The notes beneath the pieces were generated by a model. The model saw nothing but the letters and a program-made list of their open reading frames with translations, did not search any database and had not been told where the DNA came from. Of a stretch of DNA of 64,000 nt, positions 27,479 through 35,939 are shown piece by piece. The translations under genes and the position numbers were made by a program. Source of the stretch: Henriciella sp. Its GTDB lineage: Bacteria; Pseudomonadota; Alphaproteobacteria; Caulobacterales; Hyphomonadaceae. Each line of letters starts with the position of its first letter. The stretch's first letter is position 1. The DNA is taken from the NCBI RefSeq assembly GCF_029936995.1, contig NZ_JAPYRE010000002.1, positions 1 to 64,000 of the forward strand. Direction: 5' to 3'.

Positions 27479-28504
27479 TTATTCAGCAGCGACGTGACGC
27501 TTATGCTTGTCAAACATGGCCCAGACACCCTCCTGGCCATGCCAGTCGCCTTGGGTCGCGCCTTTGGAGTATTCCGTCGCACGCGCCTCGAAGAAGTTCG
27601 CATGCTCCACACCGTTGAGAATTTCCGTGAGCCACGGCAGCGGGTGCTTGTCGACCCCATAGATCGGATCGAGCTTGAGCTGCCCCATCCGCCAGTCAGC
27701 GATATAGCGGATATAGTTCTTGATATCAGCGGGCGTCATGCCCTGCACTTCACCCGCCTCAAAAGCAAGATCGATGAACTTGTCTTCCAGTTTTACGACC
27801 GTCTGACAGCAATCGGCGATATCGTCTTTTACCGACTTGGTAAGTGCGCCGGTTTCTTCCGCAAACGTATGGAACATTTTCATCATGCCCTCACAGTGCA
27901 GCGACTCATCACGCACTGACCAGGAAACGATCTGCCCCATGCCCTTCATCTTGTTGAAGCGCGGGAAGTTCATCAGCATGGCGAAGGAAGCAAAGAGCTG
28001 CAGGCCTTCCGTAAACCCGCCAAAGACAGCCATCGAGGTCAGGATGTCCTTTTCGGTCTCGACGCCAAACTGGCCGAGATAGTCGTGCTTCGCCGCCATC
28101 TCTTCATATTCCATGAAGGCGCCGAACTCGCTGTCCGGCATGCCGATCGTCTCCAGCAGCAGCGCATAGGCAGCGATATGCACAGTCTCCATATTGGAGA
28201 ATGAGGCGAGCATCATGCGCACTTCAACCGGCTTGAAGAGCGGCATATAGTTTTCCATGTAATTTGCGCCGACCTCGACATCAGACTGCGTAAAGAAGCG
28301 GAAAATCTGCGTCAGCAGATTACGCTCTTTCTCGGTCAACTTGTTCGACCAGTCCTTGCAATCCTCGCCCAGCGGCACTTCCTCAGGCAGCCAGTGAACC
28401 TGCTGCTGGATCTTCCAGAAGTCGTATGCCCAGGGATAACGAAACGGTTTATAGGCGCGGCTCGGCGTCAAAAGGCCGGGGGCTTTGAAGTTTCCGTCTG
28501 CCAT
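27479..28504 (-). CDS. nrdB: Ribonucleoside-diphosphate reductase subunit beta (class I)
   Basis: A 341-residue radical-generating subunit. Di-iron ligands and radical tyrosine are all visible: Asp in FTQSDVEVG, Glu and His in NMETVHIAAY (the final Tyr is the radical site), Glu in GFTEGLQLF, and Glu/His in VRDESLHCEGM. The C-terminal tail needed for docking to NrdA is short (GVWAMFDKHKRHVAAE). No ATP-cone precedes the ferritin-like domain. ATG 28504 is seven bases after AAAGGG; the frame is open to 28603 but that region contains regulatory palindromes. nrdA is on the same strand about 5 kb upstream, not adjacent. Confidence 0.95.
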   Translation of the reverse strand: MADGNFKAPGLLTPSRAYKPFRYPWAYDFWKIQQQVHWLPEEVPLGEDCKDWSNKLTEKERNLLTQIFRFFTQSDVEVGANYMENYMPLFKPVEVRMMLASFSNMETVHIAAYALLLETIGMPDSEFGAFMEYEEMAAKHDYLGQFGVETEKDILTSMAVFGGFTEGLQLFASFAMLMNFPRFNKMKGMGQIVSWSVRDESLHCEGMMKMFHTFAEETGALTKSVKDDIADCCQTVVKLEDKFIDLAFEAGEVQGMTPADIKNYIRYIADWRMGQLKLDPIYGVDKHPLPWLTEILNGVEHANFFEARATEYSKGATQGDWHGQEGVWAMFDKHKRHVAAE

Positions 28505-28527
28505 GATCATACCCTTTCTGAGATTCA

Positions 28528-28575
28528 GCACCATATATGGTGCCAAAATTGCCTCTCGAGCGCAATATATACCCT
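28528..28575 (-). promoter_or_regulatory. Tandem NrdR-box-like sites upstream of nrdB
   Basis: Box 1 is the perfect palindrome GCACCATATATGGTGC at 28528-28543. Box 2 is GCGCAATATATACCCT at 28560-28575. Both fit the NrdR form (four bases, N, ATATAT, N, four bases). Centres are 32 bases apart, close to three helical turns, as expected for cooperative NrdR binding. They lie 24-71 bases upstream of the nrdB ATG. No nrdR gene is in the window. Confidence 0.8.
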
Positions 28576-28618
28576 GCCCGAGGTTAACAATTTCCACAGC
28601 CAATCACCGGCCTGTGGA

Positions 28619-29659
28619 TTAGTAGGCAATAGACATGGACACTGCACCGAACCTCTGCGGCCCATCCTGCCGCTGGAATTCCTCTGTGCGATGCACATAG
28701 GTAAAGGCGAGCTGCACATTACTTATGTGAACAGCCAGGCCCGCCTGCACATCCCCGACAAGCTTGTTGCGATCAGAAACACGCGGGCTGTCACGGAATG
28801 CATTCCCGTCCAGAAACATGTCACGCAGCACGAAACGTCCGTCCAGTCCGGCAAAAAGATATGCGCCGAAGGGCTGCTCGGGTGAAAACGTACCGGCCCC
28901 TGTCAGCGCGGGCCGGATTCGTGGCGGGCCAAAGTCAGATTCGAGATCCCACCCAATACGTCCAATAAGGCCAGTGCCTGCATAAGTCCGCACATTGCCA
29001 AGCGCACCCCCCGCATATGCGCCAAAGTCCGTCTCCAGCCCAAGCGGGAACGACGGCCCATCGAAAAGCGCCATACGCTGCGCAATAATCTCGATTCCGG
29101 GCTCATCCTTGAGCTGGTAATTCCATCCTTTCGGCTGCTCTTCATCAATCAGGTCGTGCCAATTGGTCTGCACAAACTTCCCACCTGCCGAAGGGCCGAC
29201 AATCCCAAGATTGATCTGAAGAACATCCTGGATGTTGTCATCGGAGGCCAGTGCGGTACCCGAGACATACAACCAGCCCGCATAAGGCCGGTCATTCGGG
29301 TCCGGAAGCGCCCGAGAGATGTCTTCGGGCGTGAAGATCGCATGCGACAAGGCTAACCCCTGCCGCAGGTTGCGCCGGTCGAGGTCGAGAAAGGGCAGTC
29401 TTCTGGCCGCCCATTCCAGCGCAGGAAGCACCTCATTTTCTGGAGATACGCGCTCAATGCGGATACCATTAGAATAATTGCGGTCTGTGCCGCCAAACAA
29501 GTCATTCTCAGATGTCAGCGACCAGACCCCACGATGCAGTTCCTGTTCTTCGTCAACAGACTGGGCGAAAGACGGAAGGGCAAGCAGAAATATGCCCGCT
29601 GAAATGGCAAGACAGAATGACTTCGATACCATGATAGTAGAACAGACCCGCAGCTTCAT
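28619..29659 (-). CDS. LpxR-like outer-membrane lipid A 3'-O-deacylase
   Basis: A 346-residue outer-membrane beta-barrel of the LpxR (DUF2219) family, which removes the 3'-acyloxyacyl chain of lipid A. After a signal peptide ending near LPSFAQSV it shows the family motifs SLTSENDLFGGTDRNYSNG, DRPYAGWLYVSG, and VGPSAGGKFVQTNWHDLI, where the His is the presumed catalytic residue. The C-terminal barrel ends FGAVSMSIAY with a terminal aromatic. ATG 29659 is kept; ATG 29632 is in frame and would shorten the signal peptide to a more usual length. Confidence 0.87.
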   Translation of the reverse strand: MKLRVCSTIMVSKSFCLAISAGIFLLALPSFAQSVDEEQELHRGVWSLTSENDLFGGTDRNYSNGIRIERVSPENEVLPALEWAARRLPFLDLDRRNLRQGLALSHAIFTPEDISRALPDPNDRPYAGWLYVSGTALASDDNIQDVLQINLGIVGPSAGGKFVQTNWHDLIDEEQPKGWNYQLKDEPGIEIIAQRMALFDGPSFPLGLETDFGAYAGGALGNVRTYAGTGLIGRIGWDLESDFGPPRIRPALTGAGTFSPEQPFGAYLFAGLDGRFVLRDMFLDGNAFRDSPRVSDRNKLVGDVQAGLAVHISNVQLAFTYVHRTEEFQRQDGPQRFGAVSMSIAY

Positions 29660-29729
29660 GAACGCGGTCTAGACCGCAGCGCTGCGAACGTCAGCTTAAA
29701 ATACCGAAAATCTATCAGACGCAAACAAC

Positions 29730-30560
29730 CTAGCGGCGCAGCGTGAAACTGATACCGGCGAAGTCCTCAGTCTCTTCCTGCCCCCGAATGCCGCGCTCAT
29801 TATACTCAACCTCACGGCGAATATAACTCAGCGAGAGCTGCCCACTACCACGTGTGAAGGATACACCGGCCTGCATATCACCGACCGTCACCTGATCACG
29901 CAGAGCCATACTATTCGTGAACTTCCGCTCGCGATATGGCTCGTAGACAAGTGCCTCACCATCAGCGCCAGCAAAAAGATACCAGCTCTTGGCATCTACA
30001 TCCTCACCGCGCTGGTCAAAATTCTGACCAATGCGGATCTCCCCCCCAAAGCGGCGTGTCTCGAACTGGCCATCTTGCCGGACGCTCATGCGCGGCACAA
30101 CACCTACATCAAAGCCAAGGCCAGTCTGCGCATTGCCTGCGGACAATGCTACAGAGGCATCAAACGCCTTCACTGCACGCGCTGGCGAGGCAAGGTTGGC
30201 CGATGTGCGGGCGCTCTCGAAATCAATAATGCCGGGCGCATTGGAAATACGCAGCACCGAAAAGTCACGCTTCGGACCTATTTTGGCATTAATGCTCCCC
30301 TGGCCGAGGACAGGTGGAGCAGAGAATGACGACTGCATATCCGTCTGGGAGCGGAGAACAGAAACATCAGCGCCTGCTTGCAGCGCCGGCACGGAAACCG
30401 CCTGCGCAAATCGGCCCGAAGATGATTTGCGCGCCCCCTCTTCTTCGGACTGATAGGTCACGACCTCGGACTGAACGCCACTCAAAGAATAGTTGTTTGC
30501 AGGGAGAGCTTCGCATCCCTGACAAGCCAGAACCATGAGTGTGGAAACACTGAGTATCAT
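29730..30560 (-). CDS. LpxR-like paralogue lacking the catalytic motifs
   Basis: A 276-residue secreted protein. Its N-terminus has a hydrophobic segment (ILSVSTLMVLACQGCEA) that could be a lipoprotein or normal signal. The last 90 residues align by eye with the LpxR gene next door: WYLFAGADG, then QVTVGDMQAGVSFTRGSGQL, SLSYIRREVEY and a final FAGISFTLRR. The ENDLFG / DRPYAG / H-containing N-terminal motifs are absent; the front half is Ser/Ala-rich and unlike LpxR. It may be a structural outer-membrane relative or a diverged duplicate. The two genes are 70 bases apart on the same strand. Confidence 0.72.
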   Translation of the reverse strand: MILSVSTLMVLACQGCEALPANNYSLSGVQSEVVTYQSEEEGARKSSSGRFAQAVSVPALQAGADVSVLRSQTDMQSSFSAPPVLGQGSINAKIGPKRDFSVLRISNAPGIIDFESARTSANLASPARAVKAFDASVALSAGNAQTGLGFDVGVVPRMSVRQDGQFETRRFGGEIRIGQNFDQRGEDVDAKSWYLFAGADGEALVYEPYRERKFTNSMALRDQVTVGDMQAGVSFTRGSGQLSLSYIRREVEYNERGIRGQEETEDFAGISFTLRR

Positions 30561-30891
30561 GCCTTGTTTTACGCCTCTATTGGCACGGACGCTCCCTTCC
30601 TCAAGTACGTTGAAGCATCACGTGTAATTCGACTCTAGCATGAAGGTCGCGCGTGCGGGACCCCCGCCGGAAAAATTAATGTTCATCTTGCATATCAGTA
30701 ATTCGCTTTGCGCAAACCCGTTCCCAGCCCGATGGAATATACAGTTTGCGGCCTGCTTCAGTCGCACTGAACGATTGGCGGAAATTATAGATTTTTTCGA
30801 TCTGAGTATTTCTGATGCTCGTCAGGCCTCTCCCGCACTTTTGGTATCTGGTGTCTTGCATGGAGGCACGCGCCTGTTATGAAGTAACGCT
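30561..30891. other. Intergenic region between LpxR-like gene and zinc locus
   Basis: 331 bases between divergent genes. I see no convincing gene here; short frames such as 30640-30882 lack a ribosome binding site and family features. It must contain promoters for the leftward LpxR-like pair and the rightward zinc locus. The only recognisable element is the Zur-like site at 30875-30889. Confidence 0.5.
30875..30889. promoter_or_regulatory. Putative Zur site before small secreted protein and ZnuD
   Basis: TGTTATGAAGTAACG matches 11 of 15 positions of the alphaproteobacterial Zur core as I recall it (TGTTATAATATAACA), with the palindromic arms GTTAT/GTAAC intact. It ends two bases before ATG 30892. 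That placement would block a promoter or the initiation region. It has the same logic as the site at 11012-11034, although the flanks match less well. Confidence 0.5.
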
Positions 30892-31194
30892 ATGTGTGGC
30901 TGGTCACCTTCATTTGTTTTCAAGCTTGCCTTCGTAAGCCTGTTCCTCTGGGTTCAGGGCGTCGCGATCGCAGATGCAGCCGCGCACGGCGAACAACCTC
31001 ACAAGCACTATGGCGTTTCATGTGAACTGCACGCCGTCGCCACCGAAGTGGCACCGCTGCCAGCGTCACCGCCCCTTCCCCGGCCGCCAAGTGTCTTTAT
31101 ACTGGCAGAGCAGCCTGCCACGAGTTTCCGTCCCTGGTCGCTTCCACCTGAGCGCGGCCCACCGCCAAGAGCCCCTCCGTTCCAAGATCAATAG
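30892..31194 (+). CDS. Small secreted histidine-containing protein, zinc locus
   Basis: A 100-residue protein with a signal peptide (FKLAFVSLFLWVQGVAIADA) and a mature part beginning AHGEQPHKHYGVSCELHA, with four histidines and one cysteine in about 18 residues. The C-terminus is proline-rich and ends RGPPPRAPPFQDQ, a pattern seen in short proteins that precede TonB receptors for metals. No named family is certain. It lies 80 bases before the ZnuD-like gene and directly after a Zur-like site, so a role in periplasmic zinc handling is inferred. Confidence 0.68.
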   Translation: MCGWSPSFVFKLAFVSLFLWVQGVAIADAAAHGEQPHKHYGVSCELHAVATEVAPLPASPPLPRPPSVFILAEQPATSFRPWSLPPERGPPPRAPPFQDQ

Positions 31195-31274
31195 CCATCA
31201 TCGCCGCCCGCTGCGCCAGTGAATCGATGTGCGCTGCCGGGCGACATGCCTGTTGATTAAAGGAACTTTTTCAA

Positions 31275-33482
31275 ATGACACCCCGCATACTCCGTCGCAC
31301 TGTGGCGGCGACCCTGCTCGCAAGCGCGAGTCCTTTTGCTATCGCCCAGCAATCCGATAATGACGACCCCGCAAAACTTTCCACTATTATTGTTACAGGC
31401 GTCGGCCCCCAGCGCGATACGGATGAAATGATTGGCAATGCCAGCGCTGTCACACGCGACGACATTGTCGAAAACCTGCAAGGCTCGCTTGGAAATACGC
31501 TCGACACTGAGCCGGGCGTTTCAACAACCCACTTTGGCCAGGCTGCCAGCCGCCCGGTCCTGCGTGGACTCGGTGCTGAACGCGTGCTGGTGCTCACCAA
31601 TGGCATAGGCGTCATTGACGCATCCGCCGCCTCGCCAGACCATCAGGTTGCAGGAGACGGCATCGACGCTGAAAAGATCGAGATTTTGCGGGGCCCAGCC
31701 GCGCTTGCCTATGGCGGCCAGGCCATTGGCGGCGTGGTCAATGTCATTGACGGTTTGATCGCCGAGGAACTGCCGGAACGGAATTTCTCGGGTGAGGCCT
31801 ATGGTGCGTTTAACAGCGTCAACGATCGGGGCGAAGAAGGTGCCGTAAAGACCAAGATCGCCTCAGGCCCCTTCGTCTTCACCTTCTCAAGCTCGGGGCG
31901 GGACTTTGGTGACTATGACATTCCCGGCTTCGCTGAATCATCTGCTTTGCGGGCCAGTGAGGGACATCATGAAGAGCACGAGGGCGAAGATCACGCCGAA
32001 GATGCCCACGGCGAACATGAAGGTGAGGCGCACGAGGAAGCCCGTGACACACTGGAAAACTCCTTTGTGGAGACAGGCTCGCTGGCTGCCGGCTTATCAT
32101 GGGTCGGCGAGGAAGCCTTTCTCGGTGTCGCCGTGCGCCGCCAGACCTCGAAATATGGCCTACCGGGCCACGATCATGCTCACGGCCATGAAGAAGAACA
32201 TGCAGGTGAAGATCACGAGCACGAAGAGGAAGGACACGAACACGAGCACGAAGACCACGCGCATGGTGAAGAGGAAGGATCTCCTTTCATCGACCTTGAG
32301 CAGACACGGATCGACGTGCGTGGCGGCCTGGACCTCGGTGCCGGGCCGCTGACCCGGCTGGCAGCCAATCTGTCTTTTGCCGACTACGAGCACACAGAGT
32401 TCGAGGCGATTGGCGAACCCGGTACGGTGTATGAGAGTGACGGCGCCGAGGGCCGGATCGAGCTTGGCACCGATATTGCCGGCTTTGAAGGTGCATTAGG
32501 CGTGCAGGTCCTCGACAAGACGTTGGACGCCTTCGGTGAAGAAGCCTTCATTACGAAGACCGATACCAAGTCGACAGGGATCTTTGCCTACCAGACTCGC
32601 GAATGGGATGGCGGTTTCGGTATAGAGGGTGGCATACGCTATGATGCGACCGAACTCGACAACGTAAACTTCGGCACGCGTGAGTTTGATCTCTTCTCCG
32701 GCTCCGCCGGTGTCCACCAGCACTGGGATAATGGCTGGTTCGTTGGTAGCCAGGTCTCACTGACCGAGCGCGCACCGAATGAAAGTGAACTCTTCGCCGA
32801 TGGCGCACACCTAGCAACGAGCCAGTACGAGGTCGGCAACACCAGCCTCGACAAGGAACGTGGCGTAAATATCGAAGGGACTGTACGCTGGCGCGGGGAC
32901 AATTTCGGCTTCGGCGCGAATATCTTCCACGCTGAATTCGACGGCTTCATCTATCTCGCGCCAGGCACCACGACGGTCAATGGCGTTGCCGTGGACGAGG
33001 TCGACGAGCTGCCGGTCTTCTTGTTCACGCAGGAAGACGCAAGTTTCACAGGCAGTGAGATCTATGCCGACTACCGGCTCGACAACGGACCGCTCGGAGC
33101 CGACTGGGAGGCTGAAGCAAGCGTCGACTTTGTTGAAGCGGAGCTCGATAGTGGGGGGAATGTCCCCCTGACACCGCCGCTCACCTTCAATACATCTCTG
33201 GATGGCGACTGGGGCATGATCTCGGCCGGTGCGAGCGTGACCGTGGCCGGCGATCAGGATGATCCAGGCGCAGGCGAGCTGCCGACCGAAGGCTACACGA
33301 CGCTCGACGTGCGCACTGCACTGGACGTCTCCAACTGGGGGATCGGCAGCCCGGGAACTGAGCTTTTCCTTGAGGCGCGGAATGTGACCGATGAGGAAGT
33401 GCGTTATGCAACATCTGTCCTGAAAGACAGTGTACCCGCACCAGGCCGTAACATTCGTGGCGGTGTGAGGCTCGTCTTCTAG
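31275..33482 (+). CDS. znuD: ZnuD-type TonB-dependent zinc receptor
   Basis: A 735-residue outer-membrane receptor. After the signal peptide (ending SPFAIAQQ) comes the TonB-box-like STIIVTG, a plug with NTLDTEPGVSTTHFG, RPVLRGLGAERVLVL and EKIEILRGPAALAYGGQAIG, then a 22-strand barrel ending GGVRLVF. Two histidine/glutamate-rich stretches lie in extracellular loops: about residues 231-255 (7 His) and 299-335 (12 His). They are of the kind that capture zinc in Neisseria ZnuD. A lone AAAGGAAC precedes ATG 31275. The gene follows a small secreted histidine protein and a Zur-like box. Confidence 0.9.
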   Translation: MTPRILRRTVAATLLASASPFAIAQQSDNDDPAKLSTIIVTGVGPQRDTDEMIGNASAVTRDDIVENLQGSLGNTLDTEPGVSTTHFGQAASRPVLRGLGAERVLVLTNGIGVIDASAASPDHQVAGDGIDAEKIEILRGPAALAYGGQAIGGVVNVIDGLIAEELPERNFSGEAYGAFNSVNDRGEEGAVKTKIASGPFVFTFSSSGRDFGDYDIPGFAESSALRASEGHHEEHEGEDHAEDAHGEHEGEAHEEARDTLENSFVETGSLAAGLSWVGEEAFLGVAVRRQTSKYGLPGHDHAHGHEEEHAGEDHEHEEEGHEHEHEDHAHGEEEGSPFIDLEQTRIDVRGGLDLGAGPLTRLAANLSFADYEHTEFEAIGEPGTVYESDGAEGRIELGTDIAGFEGALGVQVLDKTLDAFGEEAFITKTDTKSTGIFAYQTREWDGGFGIEGGIRYDATELDNVNFGTREFDLFSGSAGVHQHWDNGWFVGSQVSLTERAPNESELFADGAHLATSQYEVGNTSLDKERGVNIEGTVRWRGDNFGFGANIFHAEFDGFIYLAPGTTTVNGVAVDEVDELPVFLFTQEDASFTGSEIYADYRLDNGPLGADWEAEASVDFVEAELDSGGNVPLTPPLTFNTSLDGDWGMISAGASVTVAGDQDDPGAGELPTEGYTTLDVRTALDVSNWGIGSPGTELFLEARNVTDEEVRYATSVLKDSVPAPGRNIRGGVRLVF

Positions 33483-33566
33483 CGTCACACCTGACCTTTC
33501 GGGCTGCCCGCTACGCCAAAGCCGGACAGGCTACAGGCGGTGGACGCAAAGGTGTCCATTCATGCA

Positions 33567-33599
33567 AAAACCCCGGCTCCTTCGAGCCGGGGTTTTCTT
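33567..33599. terminator. Bidirectional terminator between znuD and nrdA
   Basis: CCCCGGCTC (33571-33579), loop CTTC, GAGCCGGGG (33584-33592), with AAAAA before and TTTTCTTT after. The flanking runs allow termination from both sides, fitting the convergent genes znuD and nrdA. Confidence 0.92.
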
Positions 33600-33621
33600 T
33601 AGTCATCGGTGACCGAGTAAA

Positions 33622-35493
33622 TCACTGGCAGGCCAGACACTCGTCATAATCCGTCATCGGCATGTCCATGCCCTCAGCCTTTTCCTTGTCGGCTGCTCCC
33701 GCGAAGCTCGCGCGCTGAACCGATTTGGAGCGGCAGTAATAGAGCGACTTCAGGCCCTTCTCCCATGCCGTCCAGTGCAGCATGTGAAGGTCCCACTTGT
33801 CGATATCAGCCGGCAGGAAGACGTTGAGCGACTGCGACTGGCAGATATAGGGCGTGCGGTCGGCCGCAAGTTCGATGATCCAGCGCTGATCGAGCTCGAA
33901 GGCAGTCTTGAAGACAGCCTTCTCGTGCTCATCAAGGCCTTCGAGGTGCTGGACGGAGCCCTCATGCTCGAGGATCGAGGTCCACGTCTCTTCATTGTCG
34001 AGCCCCTTGGATTCCAGAAGCTTCTGGAGCTGCTGGTTCTTCACCGTGAAGGAGCCTGACAATGTCTTGTGGGTGTAGACATTGGCCGGGATGGGCTCGA
34101 TGCCGGCGCTGGTGCCACCACAGATGATGGAGATCGAGGCCGTCGGCGCGACAGCCATCTTGTGACTGAAACGGGCCATCATGCCAGCGTCGCGCGCATC
34201 CTCGCAGGGCCCGCGCTCCTTGGCGAGCTTGACCGACGCCTGATCGGCGCCTGCCCGGATGTGCTTGAACATCTTCTCGTTCCACACCTTAGACATCGCG
34301 CTTTCAATTGGCACGTTCATGGTCTGCAGGAAGGAGTGGAAGCCCATCAGGCCGAGGCCGACAGAGCGCTCGCGCTTGGCGGAGTAGACGGCGCGGGCCA
34401 TCTCGTCCGGCGCACGGGCGATGAAGTCTTCAAGGACGTTATCGAGGAAGCGGTAGACGTCTTCCAGGAAGTTCTCGTCCTTCGACCATTCGAGGAATTT
34501 TTCCGCGTTCAGCGAGGACAGGCAGCACACGGCCGTGCGGTCTTCGCCATTATGGTCGACGCCAGTCGGCAGGGTGATTTCGGAACACAGGTTGGACTGG
34601 TGAACCTTGAGGCCGAGCTTGCGCTGGTGCGCCGGCATGGCGTTGTTCACCGTGTCGGTGAAGAGCAGGTAGGGCTCACCGGTCTGGATGCGCAGCTCGA
34701 GGATTTTCTGCCAGATCTTGCGGGCATTCACCTTGCGCAGGACCTCACCGCTCTTTGGGCTACGAAGACCGAACTCTTCATCATTCCGGACGGCTTCCAT
34801 GAACTCGTCGGTGATGTTGATACCATGGTGCAGGTTCAGCGACTTGCGATTGAAGTCCCCGGAAGCTTTCCGAATTTCGAGGAACTCTTCGATTTCCGGA
34901 TGGTGGATGTCCAGATAGCAGGCCGCAGAACCGCGGCGCAACGAGCCTTGCGAGATGGCAAGCGTCAGCGAGTCCATTACACGGATGAACGGGATAATGC
35001 CGGAAGTCTGCCCGTTCTGGCCGACCTTCTCACCAATCGAGCGGACATGCCCCCAATAGGTGCCGATGCCGCCGCCGTTCGAGGCAAGCCAGACATTCTC
35101 TGTCCATGTCTCGACAATGTCGTCCAGCGAATCGCCGACCTGGTTCAGGAAGCACGAAATCGGCAGGCCGCGGTCAGCACCACCGTTCGACAGCACTGGT
35201 GTGGCCGGCATGAACCAGAGTTTCGAGATATAGTCATAGATGCGCTGGGCATGATCCTGATCGTCCGCGAAAGCGCGCGCCACCCGGGCGAACATATCCT
35301 GATAGCTCTCACCCTTGAGAAGATACCGGTCTTCCAGCGTCTTCTTGCCGAACTCTGTCAGCAGTGCATCGCGCGACTCATCGATCTCGATTTCGATATC
35401 GGTAACGAGCTTCAGATCCGGGCGTATCTGCCCCTTTGGTTTGCCCCGGCGCAGGGCGGCTTTTGCGGTCGTCGCAGCATTGCTCGCAGACAT
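33622..35493 (-). CDS. nrdA: Ribonucleoside-diphosphate reductase subunit alpha (class I)
   Basis: A 623-residue catalytic subunit that reduces ribonucleoside diphosphates. Active-site cysteines are in LPISCFLNQV, QSNLCSEITLP (radical Cys with the Asn and Glu partners) and AVCCLSSLNAEKF. The radical-transfer tyrosine pair is in KSLYYCRSKS, and the C-terminal redox pair is DYDECLACQ. The N-terminus begins with about 45 low-similarity residues and then the catalytic domain, so there is no ATP-cone; E. coli NrdA is 761 residues. GGAGAGG precedes ATG 35493, with three NrdR-like palindromes upstream. Confidence 0.95.
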   Translation of the reverse strand: MSASNAATTAKAALRRGKPKGQIRPDLKLVTDIEIEIDESRDALLTEFGKKTLEDRYLLKGESYQDMFARVARAFADDQDHAQRIYDYISKLWFMPATPVLSNGGADRGLPISCFLNQVGDSLDDIVETWTENVWLASNGGGIGTYWGHVRSIGEKVGQNGQTSGIIPFIRVMDSLTLAISQGSLRRGSAACYLDIHHPEIEEFLEIRKASGDFNRKSLNLHHGINITDEFMEAVRNDEEFGLRSPKSGEVLRKVNARKIWQKILELRIQTGEPYLLFTDTVNNAMPAHQRKLGLKVHQSNLCSEITLPTGVDHNGEDRTAVCCLSSLNAEKFLEWSKDENFLEDVYRFLDNVLEDFIARAPDEMARAVYSAKRERSVGLGLMGFHSFLQTMNVPIESAMSKVWNEKMFKHIRAGADQASVKLAKERGPCEDARDAGMMARFSHKMAVAPTASISIICGGTSAGIEPIPANVYTHKTLSGSFTVKNQQLQKLLESKGLDNEETWTSILEHEGSVQHLEGLDEHEKAVFKTAFELDQRWIIELAADRTPYICQSQSLNVFLPADIDKWDLHMLHWTAWEKGLKSLYYCRSKSVQRASFAGAADKEKAEGMDMPMTDYDECLACQ

Positions 35494-35939
35494 TCTCTAA
35501 CCTCTCCAATCGGCCCGTCATATATGGGGATCCTGCCACTGAGACGCCATATATCCGGTGCCTCAACCCTTCCCCAATACTAGATATAGTGTTCCCAAGG
35601 TTAAGGCTTGGTCAATGGGGCAAGCGAAAGTTTCCACATCTAAGCCGTGGAAAACCCGTAAAACTATAGTTAACACAGCCCTGCCGGGCCCGTCATCATG
35701 GGCGAAAAAGCCCCACAAAAAAATACAAACCGGAAAGCCCGAAAAGAAGCCTTGTCCCACCATATACAGAAAGGTGGAGCTATTCGGCGGAATTCCGGGA
35801 CCTGTTTGAGGGTTTCACCGCGAATCAGGCCGGCAAATTACGGGGAGCTGTCAGGCGAATTCACCCACTGCCTGCGTCCTGCGCAACCAGCGACCGGATC
35901 ACGAAACAATTACAGACAGATGGATGGTTTCCGCCAAAG
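35494..35939. other. Intergenic region upstream of nrdA
   Basis: 446 bases between nrdA and the next leftward gene, whose stop is at 35940. The nrdA-proximal 100 bases hold the NrdR-like sites. Beyond about 35600 I find no gene, tRNA or hairpin I would defend. Short frames such as 35698-35979 are compositionally unlike coding sequence. Confidence 0.5.
35515..35592 (-). promoter_or_regulatory. Three NrdR-box-like sites upstream of nrdA
   Basis: Sites fitting four-base arm, N, ATATAT-like core, N, four-base arm: CCGTCATATATGGGGA (35515-35530, weak arms), ACGCCATATATCCGGT (35544-35559) and ATACTAGATATAGTGT (35577-35592). Centres are 29 and 33 bases apart. The outer two resemble the usual tandem pair; the one nearest the gene is additional and overlaps the likely leader. 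Confidence 0.68.

Noticed and set aside
30640-30882. Possible 80-residue gene upstream of the zinc locus
   Set aside because: No ribosome binding site or domain, and it would overlap the Zur-like site; more likely promoter DNA.
34069-35583. A 504-codon open frame on the plus strand opposite nrdA
   Set aside because: It is the antisense shadow of a highly conserved gene with GC-rich third positions; the nrdA frame carries all catalytic residues and the shadow has no family features.
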